64,000 bases of DNA from Halochromatium salexigens (GTDB lineage Bacteria; Pseudomonadota; Gammaproteobacteria; Chromatiales; Chromatiaceae). Below are positions 50,361 through 59,047 of the stretch, one piece after another. A program made the translations under genes and the position numbers. The notes beneath the pieces are model-generated. The model had not been told where the DNA came from and searched no databases. It saw nothing but the letters and a program-made list of their open reading frames with translations. The stretch is taken from assembly GCF_016653295.1 (NCBI RefSeq), contig NZ_NHSF01000051.1, forward strand, positions 74,131-138,130, read 5' to 3'. The number at the start of each line of letters is the position of its first letter. Position 1 is the stretch's first letter.

Positions 50361-51728
50361 ATGTTGCCATTGACTCGCCACCAAACCGAAACACGCGACA
50401 GCGGTGAGCGTCAGTGCCCAGCGCTGTTGCTCAGCGCGACCTCCTCCGGTCAGGGCAAGACCACGCTCACCGCCGCCCTCGCCCGCCATCATCGCAACGC
50501 CGGCCGTCGCGTGCGGGTGTTCAAGACCGGCCCCGATTTTCTCGACCCGATGATCCTCGGGCGCGCGGCGGGCTCGGGCACCGAGGCCGAGCCGCTCGAT
50601 CTCTGGATGGTCGGCGAGGCCGGCTGTCGGCGCGCGCTCTATCAGGCCGCCGGCGAGGCCGACCTGATCCTGGTCGAGGGCGCGATGGGGCTGTTCGATG
50701 GTGTTCCCTCCGGGGCCGATCTGGCCGCGACCTTCGGGCTGCCGGTCGCGGCGCTGATCGACGCCCGCGGCATGGGCCAGACCTTCGGCGCCCTCGCGCT
50801 TGGGTTGCTGCACTATCGCCCGGGGCTGCGCTTCGCCGGCATCGCCGCCAACCGCGTCGGCAGCGCGCGCCATGCCGAGATGATCCGCGCCGGGCTCCCG
50901 GCCGAGGTGCCCTTTCTCGGCGCCCTGCCCCGGCTCGACGAGGCCACCTTGCCGAGCCGCCACCTGGGCCTGGTGCAGGCCCACGAGATCGCAGACCTGG
51001 AACAGCGCCTGGAGCGCTTGGCCGAGCGCATCGGCGCCACGGAACTGGCCAGCCTGCCGCCGGCGGTCAGCTTCCACTTCCAGGAACCAGCGCCGGCGGC
51101 AGAGGTAAACACCCAGGCGGATAAGGACACGCAGCCGCTCGCCGGGCGTCGCATCGCCATCGCGCGCGATGCCGCGTTCTCGTTCCTGTACGCGGCCAAT
51201 CTGCGGCTGCTCGCGCAGTTGGGCGCCGAGCTGGTGTTTTTCTCGCCGCTCAGCGACAAAGGCCTGGAACCCGCCGACGCTGTCTATCTGCCCGGCGGCT
51301 ATCCCGAGCTGCACCTGGCTCAGCTGGCCGCCAACAGCGCGATGAAACAGGCGCTAGGCGCCCATGTCAGCGCCGGGCGAGTGCTCTATGCCGAATGCGG
51401 TGGCATGCTCTATCTGCTCGAGCACCTGTGCGACAAGCACGGCCAGAGCGCCGAGATGGCCGGCCTGCTCCCCGGCGAGGGGCGCTTGCAGCCGCGCCTG
51501 GCCGGGCTCGGCATGCAGGCGCTCGCGCATCCGGCTGGTGAGCTGCGCGGTCACAGCTTTCATCATTCGACCATGAGCACGCCCGTCGCCCCCCTGCAGC
51601 ACGGCATCCGCCAGCACGACGGCGCGCCGGGCGAGCCGTTCTATCGACAGGGGCCGATCCGGGCGAGCTATCTGCATCTCTACTTCCCTTCCGCCCCGGC
51701 AGCGGCCGCCGCCCTGTTCCTGCCTTGA
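50361..51728 (+). CDS. cobB: Cobyrinate a,c-diamide synthase
   Basis: Amidates the a and c side chains of cobyrinate or hydrogenobyrinate with glutamine and ATP. The 455-residue protein has an N-terminal P-loop (SATSSGQGKTTLTAALARHH) and dethiobiotin synthetase-like domain (KTGPDFLDPMILGRAAGS), then a class I glutamine amidotransferase domain with nucleophile C346 (YAECGGMLYLLE). The frame is open upstream to 50142, but that would overlap cobE; ATG 50361 is chosen. It converges on cbiET with 6 bp between. Confidence 0.94.
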   Translation: MLPLTRHQTETRDSGERQCPALLLSATSSGQGKTTLTAALARHHRNAGRRVRVFKTGPDFLDPMILGRAAGSGTEAEPLDLWMVGEAGCRRALYQAAGEADLILVEGAMGLFDGVPSGADLAATFGLPVAALIDARGMGQTFGALALGLLHYRPGLRFAGIAANRVGSARHAEMIRAGLPAEVPFLGALPRLDEATLPSRHLGLVQAHEIADLEQRLERLAERIGATELASLPPAVSFHFQEPAPAAEVNTQADKDTQPLAGRRIAIARDAAFSFLYAANLRLLAQLGAELVFFSPLSDKGLEPADAVYLPGGYPELHLAQLAANSAMKQALGAHVSAGRVLYAECGGMLYLLEHLCDKHGQSAEMAGLLPGEGRLQPRLAGLGMQALAHPAGELRGHSFHHSTMSTPVAPLQHGIRQHDGAPGEPFYRQGPIRASYLHLYFPSAPAAAAALFLP

Positions 51729-51734
51729 GGGCGT

Positions 51735-52958
51735 TTATCGGGCCAGTGGCTTGTCGACGCTCAGCAAGGTGATCGGTCTGGCCGTGCGCCAGCCATCGAA
51801 ACGCCCGAGTGGCTCGGCCTGGGCGACACTCACGCGCGTCAGCTCGCCGCCGAGGCGCTCGCGCCAGCCAACCAGCGCCGCCTCCGTCTGCAGGGTGACG
51901 GCATTGGCCACCAGCCGCCCACCGGGCTTGAGTGCCTGCCAGCAGTGCTCGACGATGCCCTCGACGGTGAGGCCGCCGCCGATGAAGATGGCCTCAGGCG
52001 CGTCCAGTCCCGCCAGCGCCTGCGGCGCGCGGCCGGCCACCAGCTCGAGCCCCGGCACCCCGAGCCGCTCGCGATTGTGTTCGATGAAACCGCAGCGCTC
52101 GGCATGCGACTCGATCGCGATCGCGCGGCCACTGGCCTCGGCGCGCAGCCATTCGATCCCGATCGAGCCGCAGCCGGCGCCGACATCCCAGAGCAGCTCG
52201 CCCGGTCGTGGCGCCAGGCGCGCCAGGGTCAGGGCGCGCACATCGCGTTTGGTCAGTTGGCCATCGTGCGCGAAGGCCGTATCCGGTAGCGCGCTGCGCC
52301 GTGACAGCGGGCGCGTGCCCGGATCGGCGTGACAATCGACCGCGACCAGATTGAGCGCCGCACAGGGGCGCGGATCCCAATCGGCCGCGCGGGCGTCGCG
52401 GCGCGTTTCATCGGCTCCACCAAGGTGGGCGAAGACGTGCAGCTGGCTGGCACCATAGCCCTGCGCCACCAGCAGCCGCGCCAGCGCCGCCGGCGTGTCG
52501 CCATCGGCGCTGAGCACCAGCAAGCGCGCGCCTTCGGCCAAGTAGAGGGCCACGCGCGCGAGCGGGCGCCCGTGCGCTGGCACGATGCGCACTCGTTGCA
52601 GTGGCCAACCGAGCCTGGCCGCCGCCAGGCTCATCGAGGAAGGGGCCGGCAGGATGCGCAGTTCATCGAGCGGCAGGCGCTCGGCCAGTTGCGAGCCGAT
52701 GCCATAGAACATCGGATCACCGCTGGCGAGGACGCAGACCGGCTCGCCCCGGTGCGCGAGCACCTGGTCGTAAGCCTGCGTGAAGGGGCGCGGCCAGGGC
52801 CGGCGTTGCTGCCCGGCCTGGGGAGGTAGCAGCGCCAGATGACGCTCGCCACCGAAGATCAGTGTCGCCGCCTCGAGCGCGGCGACGGCCTCGCCACCGA
52901 GGCCGTCTCGTCCGTCGTCACCGATGCCGACGACCGTGAGCCAGGCCCGATCGATCAT
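51735..52958 (-). CDS. cobL: Bifunctional precorrin-6Y C5,15-methyltransferase/decarboxylase (CbiET/CobL)
   Basis: A fusion of CbiE and CbiT, 407 residues. The N-terminal half is a tetrapyrrole methylase ([32 protein letters not shown]). The C-terminal half, from about residue 225, starts [20 protein letters not shown] and carries the SAM site [16 protein letters not shown]. It methylates C5 and C15 and decarboxylates the acetate at C12. The start [13 protein letters not shown] at 52958 is chosen over 53018. The fused form is common in aerobic-type or mixed pathways. Confidence 0.94.
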   Translation of the reverse strand: MIDRAWLTVVGIGDDGRDGLGGEAVAALEAATLIFGGERHLALLPPQAGQQRRPWPRPFTQAYDQVLAHRGEPVCVLASGDPMFYGIGSQLAERLPLDELRILPAPSSMSLAAARLGWPLQRVRIVPAHGRPLARVALYLAEGARLLVLSADGDTPAALARLLVAQGYGASQLHVFAHLGGADETRRDARAADWDPRPCAALNLVAVDCHADPGTRPLSRRSALPDTAFAHDGQLTKRDVRALTLARLAPRPGELLWDVGAGCGSIGIEWLRAEASGRAIAIESHAERCGFIEHNRERLGVPGLELVAGRAPQALAGLDAPEAIFIGGGLTVEGIVEHCWQALKPGGRLVANAVTLQTEAALVGWRERLGGELTRVSVAQAEPLGRFDGWRTARPITLLSVDKPLAR

Positions 52959-53103
52959 CGCACTACGCGCGTCATCAATGCAAAATGGCAACGAGGGAGG
53001 ATAGAGCCAGCGCCGCAAGCGGCGCTGGTGAGTGATTTGGCGGAGCTACCGGCTGACCGCCGACGTAGCCCGCATGCGCTCGATTATTCAGGCGGAATGG
53101 CGG

Positions 53104-53325
53104 TTAGGCGTAGGTATTGACTTGGGTGCCAAGGTGACCTTCAGACGCTAGGTTAGAACCAGATTCCGCACCCGAGCCTGCCATTGCCGATTCCATCAAG
53201 GCAGCTACCTGCTGCTTTTGATTGTCGAGTGCGTCCTTAAAGATCTCCATCTGAGCCTGTTGCGCGGTCTGCGCTTGGTTCATGATCATTGAGGTGTTGA
53301 CAGCATTGCCGACGGCAGCATCCAT
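53104..53325 (-). CDS. YjfB-family putative motility protein
   Basis: A 73-residue protein with the YjfB pattern: a short polar start and one long helix (QAQTAQQAQMEIFKDALDNQ then KQQVAALMESA), ending in a Gly/Ser tail. The family is annotated as a putative motility protein, with little known. No flagellar gene is in the window. An AAAGGAGCTC leader precedes the ATG. Confidence 0.75.
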   Translation of the reverse strand: MDAAVGNAVNTSMIMNQAQTAQQAQMEIFKDALDNQKQQVAALMESAMAGSGAESGSNLASEGHLGTQVNTYA

Positions 53326-53442
53326 GATGAGCTCCTTTTACGTGTGAGTGATAGACCCAAAGCTAGCAGAAGATCACGCAACACGCAAAAATCGACGATG
53401 CCGTAAGCTCAAGGATGTGAATTAGGTCTCAAACAGCAACTC

Positions 53443-54348
53443 ATGATGCAAACGCTCAATCTCATCATCGGCCTCGCGCTCTACCTCGGCCTTGAGTTCG
53501 GCACCAGCCCGCTGCTCGGGGATGTCGCAAGCGGGCTATAGCGATCCTGGCCGCGATCGCTTGGCTCTGGCTCAGCGAGGCCCTGCATCTGAGCGTCACC
53601 GCGCTACTAGTGCCCTTGCTCGCGACCACGAGCGGGATCATGCCGATGGATCAGGCCTTAGCCGCCTTTGCCAATCCGGTGATCTTCCTGTTTCCTCGGC
53701 GGCTTTGCACTCGCCGCCGAGACCGAGCGCAACACGCGCATCTATGTGCTGCTCGGCATCGCCTTCGCGGCCAACATCGGCGGCATCGGCACCCTGGTGG
53801 GAAGCCCGCCGAATGCGATCGCGGCCGCGAATACCGATCTCGGTTTCGCTGATTGGCTGATGATTGGCGTGCCTCTGGTGATCCTGAGGCTGCCGCTGAT
53901 GGAATTCGCCTTGCGCCTGAGCCTGCGGCCGCAACTCACCGGCCGGGTCCAGCCGGTCGGCGAGCCACTGCGCTGGGGCCGAGCGCAGTGGCTGATGCTG
54001 CTGGTGCTGTTCGCGATGGCGTTGACCGAGGTGGCTAGCAATACCGCCAGCGCGGCCCTCCTGATCCCGCTGTTCATCGGTCTGGCGCCACAGATCGACA
54101 GCATGGCGATCGCCATGCTGGTGGCCTTGGCCACTTCCTGCGCCTTCCTGTTGCCGGTTGCAACCCCGCCCAACGCCATCATCTTTGGCAGCGGCCAGGT
54201 GCCACAGGGGGCTATGCTGCGCAGTGGTCTCTGGGTCAGCGCGGCGATTCTACCCTTGCTGTTCGCGCTTGCGGCGCTGCTGGACGCGCGCGCCGGCGGT
54301 GTCGCCAACGCGGGTGGTTCCCTTGCAGGCGTGATCTGGCATCACTAG
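53443..54348 (+). pseudogene. Degraded SLC13/DASS-family anion permease
   Basis: Pieces of one permease lie in different frames: MMQTLNLIIGLALYLGLEFG in the first, then AILAAIAWLWLSEALHLSVT and ALLVPLLATTSGIMPMDQAL, then (after an extra C near 53694, tttcct) GGFALAAETERNTRIYVLLG and IGGIGTLVGSPPNAIAAANT. About 130 residues expected between GGFALAA and the second conserved loop are missing. The last frame, 53746-54348, still encodes six good spans and PVATPPNAIIFGSGQV. The gene cannot make a complete carrier. Confidence 0.82.
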
Positions 54349-54470
54349 ACTCGCTTGCAATGCGCGCTAGCATGGCTCTTCCAGCATGGCAGGCCGGAGA
54401 GGCTCGGCTCGTCGGAATCGCCCATGCGACAGGACACCCAACACCAACGACCTGATCCCAGGAGTCAATC

Positions 54471-54848
54471 GTGGACATCGTACATTTCGGCAGCGACGAT
54501 ATCGAAAATTCCCTCGCCAACATGAGCGATCAGGATCTCGATCAACTGGCATTCGGCGCGATTCAGCTCGATGCCAGCGGCAAGGTCCTGCAATACAATG
54601 CCGCCGAGGGCGGGATCACCGGACGCGATCCCAAGAGCGTGATCGGGAAGAACTTCTTCGAGGATGTCGCACCCTGCACCAAAAGCCAGGAATTCCAGGG
54701 TCGCTTTAAGGAAGGTGTCGCGAACGGCAACCTCGCCACCATGTTCGAATATGTGTTCGACTACCAGATGAAGCCGACCAAGGTGAAGGTGCACATGAAG
54801 AAGGCGCTGGTCGACGATAGCTACTGGATCTTCGTCAAACGGCTCTGA
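54471..54848 (+). CDS. pyp: Photoactive yellow protein
   Basis: Blue-light photoreceptor with a thioester-bound p-coumaric acid chromophore. The 125-residue length equals that of the Halorhodospira protein, and every key residue is at its standard number: Y42 and E46 ([15 protein letters not shown]) that hold the phenolate, T50, R52 and C69, the chromophore attachment site ([13 protein letters not shown]). The start is GTG 54471 with AGGAG six bases upstream. The next gene encodes the activating ligase. A role in phototaxis or gene control is inferred. Confidence 0.97.
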   Translation: MDIVHFGSDDIENSLANMSDQDLDQLAFGAIQLDASGKVLQYNAAEGGITGRDPKSVIGKNFFEDVAPCTKSQEFQGRFKEGVANGNLATMFEYVFDYQMKPTKVKVHMKKALVDDSYWIFVKRL

Positions 54849-54851
54849 GGC

Positions 54852-56036
54852 ATGCCCCACATGCCTCATGGGTTGCCCGAGGCCGCTTGCGGGGATGTCC
54901 TGAGGTCATTGCTGGGCGCGGCCTTATCGGCCCACCGCGGCACCGAGGCCCCACCCGCGTGGGATGCCTCGGCCCCGCTCGATTCGCTGGAGCGGCTGCA
55001 TCTGGCCGCCAGCGTCAACACCTTCTTCCGCCTGCACGAGACCGGCAGCGAAGACCGCCTGTTGATGCTGCGCGACTTCGATGATTGGGTCGCCTTCGTC
55101 GCCGAGGCAACCAGCTCGACCTCAGGTCTGGCCTTCCAAACCTCAGGAAGCACTGGCGCGCCGACCAGCCACGTCCATCCCTGGGCCCATCTGGCCACCG
55201 AGGCCGAGGCCCTGCATCAACGCTTGACCAAGGTCGCGCCCATCGAGCGCGTGGTCGCTTGGCTACCGCTCCATCATCTCTATGGGTTCATGCTCGGCGT
55301 GGCACTCCCCGAACGGATGGGGCTGCACAGGGTCTGGGTACAGACCGCGGCACCGCCGAGATTACACGCCGGTGACCTGCTGGTCACGGTCCCGCCGCGC
55401 TGGGACTACCTGGCGCGTACGCGTCCCGATTGGCCCACGCCGATGCTGGGCGTCTCCTCGACGGCAACGCTCGCGCCCGCGACCCATGCGGCCTTGCTCG
55501 GTCAGGATTTGCCTGAGGATCAGAATCTACCTGAGGACCGCACTGGGGGCCTGACCGGGCTGCTGGACATCTACGGCAGCACCGAAACCGGCGGTATCGC
55601 GACCCGCTGGCAGCCTGAGGCACCCTATACCCTGCTCGCGCATTGGCAACGCCACGACGCCACCCAGCTCCGGCACAGCAGCGGCGCCATCGTCCCCTTG
55701 CTGGATCATACCGCGTGGCTCGATGAGCGTCGCTTGACGCTGGGCGAGCGTTACGATGCGGTGATCTCGATCGGCGGCGTCAACGTCAACCCGACCCATG
55801 TCGCCCAACGGCTAGAGGCGCTGGCCAGCGTCGCGACCTGCGCCGTGCGGCCGACCAGCGGCGCCGCGCCGCGTCTGAAGGCCTTCGTCGTTCCCGCCGC
55901 GAGCGAGGCCGAGGCCGCCGCCGACATCGCCCGTGCGACGGCCCAATGGCCGGCTGCGGAGCGCCCTGTCAGCATCACCTATGGTGCCGCGCTTCCACGC
56001 ACCGCATTAGGCAAGCTTAGCGACTGGTCGGCTTGA
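54852..56036 (+). CDS. pcl: p-Coumarate:CoA ligase-like AMP-forming enzyme for PYP chromophore
   Basis: A 394-residue acyl-adenylate enzyme, shorter than plant 4CL. The nucleotide loop is FQTSGSTGAPTSHVHPWAHL near residue 94 and an aromatic/acidic substrate motif is DIYGSTETGGIATRW near residue 238; the C-terminal lid includes ISIGGVNVNPTHVAQRLEAL. It starts 3 bp after pyp. It should activate p-coumarate to the CoA thioester used to load Cys69 of PYP. A tyrosine ammonia lyase, the usual third partner, is not in the window. Confidence 0.9.
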   Translation: MPHMPHGLPEAACGDVLRSLLGAALSAHRGTEAPPAWDASAPLDSLERLHLAASVNTFFRLHETGSEDRLLMLRDFDDWVAFVAEATSSTSGLAFQTSGSTGAPTSHVHPWAHLATEAEALHQRLTKVAPIERVVAWLPLHHLYGFMLGVALPERMGLHRVWVQTAAPPRLHAGDLLVTVPPRWDYLARTRPDWPTPMLGVSSTATLAPATHAALLGQDLPEDQNLPEDRTGGLTGLLDIYGSTETGGIATRWQPEAPYTLLAHWQRHDATQLRHSSGAIVPLLDHTAWLDERRLTLGERYDAVISIGGVNVNPTHVAQRLEALASVATCAVRPTSGAAPRLKAFVVPAASEAEAAADIARATAQWPAAERPVSITYGAALPRTALGKLSDWSA

Positions 56037-56154
56037 ACAGCGGGCTCATGGGCGCGCGCGAAAGGTCAAACGACGGCGGACCATCTACAGTCGCCCAGTC
56101 GCAAACCGACCAACCTCCAGATGCTGGACGTTTGCCAATTCGCGCGCTATTTGT

Positions 56155-56463
56155 TTCGCCAGTGACAGCGCGATCTTACCGACGACGAACCTACCGACGC
56201 TCGATCGCGTCGCAGCGTGGCTCGAGGACCGCCCGGAACTCAGCGTCCGCATCGAAGGCCATACCGACAGCCTCGGTAGACCCGAGATCAATCAGCCGCT
56301 TTCCCTGCAACGCGCCGAGGCGGTGCGTCAGGCCCTGATCGAACGCGGGCTGGCGGCCGAACGGGTGGTGGCACATGGCGCCGGCTCCACCCAACCAATT
56401 GCCGATAATGCAACGGCGGCCGGCCGGCGCCAGAATCGCCGCGTCGAGATCTACCTGATGTAA
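56155..56463 (+). pseudogene. C-terminal OmpA peptidoglycan-binding domain fragment
   Basis: The frame reads FASDSAILPTTNLPTLDRVA, then the core RIEGHTDSLGRPEINQPLSL and QRAEAVRQALIERGLAAERV, and ends GRRQNRRVEIYLM. These are the OmpA-family peptidoglycan-binding motifs. Upstream the frame has no start codon or signal peptide and runs into unrelated Arg-rich sequence, so the N-terminus has been lost. It lies between the PYP ligase and the receptor gene, pointing to deletion at this junction. Confidence 0.75.
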
Positions 56464-56485
56464 TCAAGAAGCGCTCGGCGACGCG

Positions 56486-58591
56486 CTAACCCCCGAAGGG
56501 CACACTCAGGCTGAGCCGAACATCGCGCCCCGGACTCAGCGCATAGCCCTTGTAGGTATCGAGGAAATCCCGGTACTCAGTATCGAACAGGTTGCGCACC
56601 GCAAGGTCGACCCGGGCCAAGCGGTTGCCGAAAGCCCGGAAGGCGAACCCGAGATCCAAATCCGCCAGCGTATAGGCATCGGTCGAGGCGGTTCCAAAGG
56701 GCAGCCGGTCGAACTGCGCGAACGGCTCGCCGGGGGCGGCGTCTTTGGAGGCCGCATGACGCATGCCGAGGGTTAGATAGGGCTCGCGAATCGGTCCCCG
56801 CTCGGCGAAGCGATAGGTCGCCTCGAGGCGCAGCGAGTCGGCGGGCAGCAACGGCAGATCATCATCGCTGCGATCATTGGTGCCGCGCACCAGGTCCAGG
56901 GTGCCGCCGAACTCGAGCCGATCGGTGACCTGCCAGCGCGCCTCCAGTTCCAGCCCGGTCAGCAGCGCGTCATCCTGCTGATAGGCGAAGACCGGCAAGC
57001 CACCCCGCGCCTCCCCGGTGTCTTGCAGGAAGATGTAATCGCTGATGGCGTTGCGATAGACCGTCGCACTGCCCTGTAGCCGGGGCGTATTCCAGCGCAG
57101 CCCGAGATCGACGTTGATGGACTTCTCCGGATCGAGGTCGGGATCACCCTCTTGGATGGCCGCGACTCCGCCATGGACGCCATCGGCGTAGAGCTCGAAC
57201 AGGCTTGGTGCGCGGAACCCCCGACTGACATTCGAGGCGATGGCGACCTGATCGGTGAGCCGATAAACGGCGCCAAGCGAGCCGGTGAAGACCGCAAAAT
57301 CGTGCGAATCGCGACCGACGAAATCGACCGGCGCCCGGGTCCGGCTGGCGTCGCCGGTCACCGAGTGCCAGTCATGGCGCAGCCCCGCCTGCAGCGTCCA
57401 GGCGCCGATGTCCTTGCTCTCGAAGGCGAACAGCGCCAGGTTGCTGACCTCGCCGCCGGGCGCCAGCACCGTGGTGCCGCGCGAGTCTTGGGTCTTGTTC
57501 GTGTACTCGACGCCGAGGGTGCCGCCGTCGAATGGGCCGAGCCTGTCATGGATGGCTTCCAGGCGCGCAACATAGCGATCGAATTCCAAATGAACGGTGC
57601 CATCGAAACCGGCACTGCGCGGCGTCCCGGCGCTGTTGGCGCGGCGCAGGTTGTTCTGCCAGGACAGGGTCGGCTTCAGCTCCCAGCCCGAGGCGAGCGG
57701 CATGGCGCCGGTGAACTGGAGCTCGTCGTTGCGCAGCCAGAGACCGATCCCCTTGCCGGTCGGCAGCAGGAAGTTGTTCTCGTTGTTCCACTGGTTGTAG
57801 CGGACGCCGAATTCGCCGATGTCGGTCCGCACGCCGGCACCGAACTGGGCGTTGAGCTGATCGAAATCGGTGAACGGCAGCTCGCCAGTGAACTTGGGAT
57901 CACTCGGATCACCGGACTCGGCCGCTGTCTTAGCGTTAGGTGTGTTGAGGTCGCCGGCGGAACGGCGCATCACGCCGGCATCCAGGCTGAATCGATCGTT
58001 GCTTGCCCGCGCCTTGGCGCCGGTGTCCCATTGGGCATTGTTGCTGTGATAGACGAACAGTGTGTCGGCCATGGCTTCGCTCTCGCCCTCGGGCATGAAC
58101 ACGAACGCCGGCGCCTGCACATCGATCGCACCACCCAGCGCACCCGAGCCATAGAGCAGACTGGAGGCGCCGCGCACCACCTCGATGCGCCCGGCGAGGA
58201 AGGGGTCGATGTTCGGCACATGCCGCGCGCCATACTGCTGATAATCGACGCCAACCCCGTTCGACAGCACTTGGATCTGGTTCCCGGTGAGCCCGCGAAC
58301 CACCGGCTTGCCGACCGTGCTCCCCGCCGTGATCGAGGCGACACCTGGCAAGGCCTCCAGGGTCTCACCGAGCGTGAATCGCTCGCGACGGCGCAGGTCT
58401 TCGCCGGCCAGCACATTGACGTTCGCCGCTTGCAACAGCGGATCACCCGGCACCGGCACACCGGCCGTGACTTCGATGGCGTCGAGTTCAACCGACAAGG
58501 GTTGATCATCGCTCATCGGCTGGGCGAGCACGGGCGCGGCTATGCCGCCAAGCAGCGACCCGATCAGCAGGTCTAGAGTCACGTTTCGCAT
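56486..58591 (-). CDS. TonB-dependent outer-membrane receptor (ZnuD-like)
   Basis: A 701-residue receptor from MRNVTLDLLIGSLLGGIAAP, a signal peptide; the frame is open upstream without such features. After a TonB box-like VELDAIEVTAG comes the plug (LEALPGVASITAGSTVGKPV, VRGLTGNQIQVLSNGVGVDY, RIEVVRGASSLLYGSGALGG) and a beta-barrel ending LSVPFGG with a C-terminal region YKGYALSPGRDVRLSLSVP. The plug resembles zinc receptors of the ZnuD group. A TATAACAT element about 50 bp upstream resembles half a Zur box. Confidence 0.9.
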   Translation of the reverse strand: MRNVTLDLLIGSLLGGIAAPVLAQPMSDDQPLSVELDAIEVTAGVPVPGDPLLQAANVNVLAGEDLRRRERFTLGETLEALPGVASITAGSTVGKPVVRGLTGNQIQVLSNGVGVDYQQYGARHVPNIDPFLAGRIEVVRGASSLLYGSGALGGAIDVQAPAFVFMPEGESEAMADTLFVYHSNNAQWDTGAKARASNDRFSLDAGVMRRSAGDLNTPNAKTAAESGDPSDPKFTGELPFTDFDQLNAQFGAGVRTDIGEFGVRYNQWNNENNFLLPTGKGIGLWLRNDELQFTGAMPLASGWELKPTLSWQNNLRRANSAGTPRSAGFDGTVHLEFDRYVARLEAIHDRLGPFDGGTLGVEYTNKTQDSRGTTVLAPGGEVSNLALFAFESKDIGAWTLQAGLRHDWHSVTGDASRTRAPVDFVGRDSHDFAVFTGSLGAVYRLTDQVAIASNVSRGFRAPSLFELYADGVHGGVAAIQEGDPDLDPEKSINVDLGLRWNTPRLQGSATVYRNAISDYIFLQDTGEARGGLPVFAYQQDDALLTGLELEARWQVTDRLEFGGTLDLVRGTNDRSDDDLPLLPADSLRLEATYRFAERGPIREPYLTLGMRHAASKDAAPGEPFAQFDRLPFGTASTDAYTLADLDLGFAFRAFGNRLARVDLAVRNLFDTEYRDFLDTYKGYALSPGRDVRLSLSVPFGG

Positions 58592-58633
58592 CGGGATTGA
58601 CCTCATCGAACAGCAGCGGGGTTTAGAATCATC

Positions 58634-58650
58634 AAATGATGCTATAACAT
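58634..58650. promoter_or_regulatory. Imperfect Zur-like site upstream of the ZnuD-like receptor
   Basis: On the minus strand ATGTTATAGCATCATTT resembles the zinc-uptake regulator box (GTTATA-N2-ATAAC) in its left half only. It lies 43 bp before the receptor start. Weak evidence, consistent with a zinc role. Confidence 0.25.
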
Positions 58651-58668
58651 ACCAATTATGCAACGCCG

Positions 58669-58689
58669 AAGCAACGGTCGTTGCTTTTT
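58669..58689 (+). terminator. Hairpin followed by T-run
   Basis: AAGCAACG-GT-CGTTGCTT is followed by TTT. It has the form of a small intrinsic terminator for plus-strand transcription, but no plus-strand gene precedes it, so it may be a leftover or an attenuator-like structure. Confidence 0.3.
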
Positions 58690-58997
58690 CGACAACGCGG
58701 TGACGTCGTTCCTCGGCACCCCCTTCCCGCAGACTCGGCCAACATCCAGTCAGCGGATCGTCCATCCCGGTGTGGTGCTGCTGCACAGTTGGCTGGAGCG
58801 CCGCGTCGAGCGTTGTGCGCATCGCATGGAGGATGCTGTCACGCGCATCTTCACCCGTCCCCTCCATGCGCCTGCCCGCGCTGGCGATTCCGCTCATGGG
58901 CGGCCATAGCCAAAAAACCATGGAACGGGTGTTGCGAGCGCGACAGCACTCGGTATAGACTTCGGCGCCGATATGATAAATATAAAATTAATATTAC

Positions 58998-59016
58998 ATA
59001 TCGATAATATCGATAT
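58998..59016. promoter_or_regulatory. Perfect 19-bp inverted repeat (9-1-9) upstream of the DUF4198-receptor operon
   Basis: Arms ATATCGATA and TATCGATAT flank a central A, in an AT-rich patch 31 bp before the TTG start of the DUF4198 gene. The 9-1-9 format matches operators of Fur-family regulators, though the sequence does not match the Fur consensus. It is a strong candidate operator for a metal-responsive regulator. Confidence 0.6.
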
Positions 59017-59047
59017 CGACGCCACCAAATCAAAGGGGACAGAACGA

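Larger units (their letters stand above)
58592..59047. other. Divergent 456-bp intergenic region between two metal-receptor units
   Basis: No gene is supported here. It holds a Zur-like half-site (58634-58650), a hairpin at 58669-58689 and an AT-rich block from 58973 on, markedly poorer in GC than the surrounding DNA, containing the palindrome at 58998-59016. Short open frames in the middle (58658-58909) have no family features. Confidence 0.7.

Noticed and set aside
49884..51314. A 476-codon minus-strand open frame covering cobB and cobE
   Set aside because: Only its last 151 codons match a family (CobE). The upstream part is the antisense of cobB and is repetitive Gly/Arg/Gln-rich sequence typical of high-GC shadow frames.
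58658..58958. Short plus-strand open frames in the 456-bp gap
   Set aside because: Cys/Arg-rich translations without ribosome sites or recognisable motifs.
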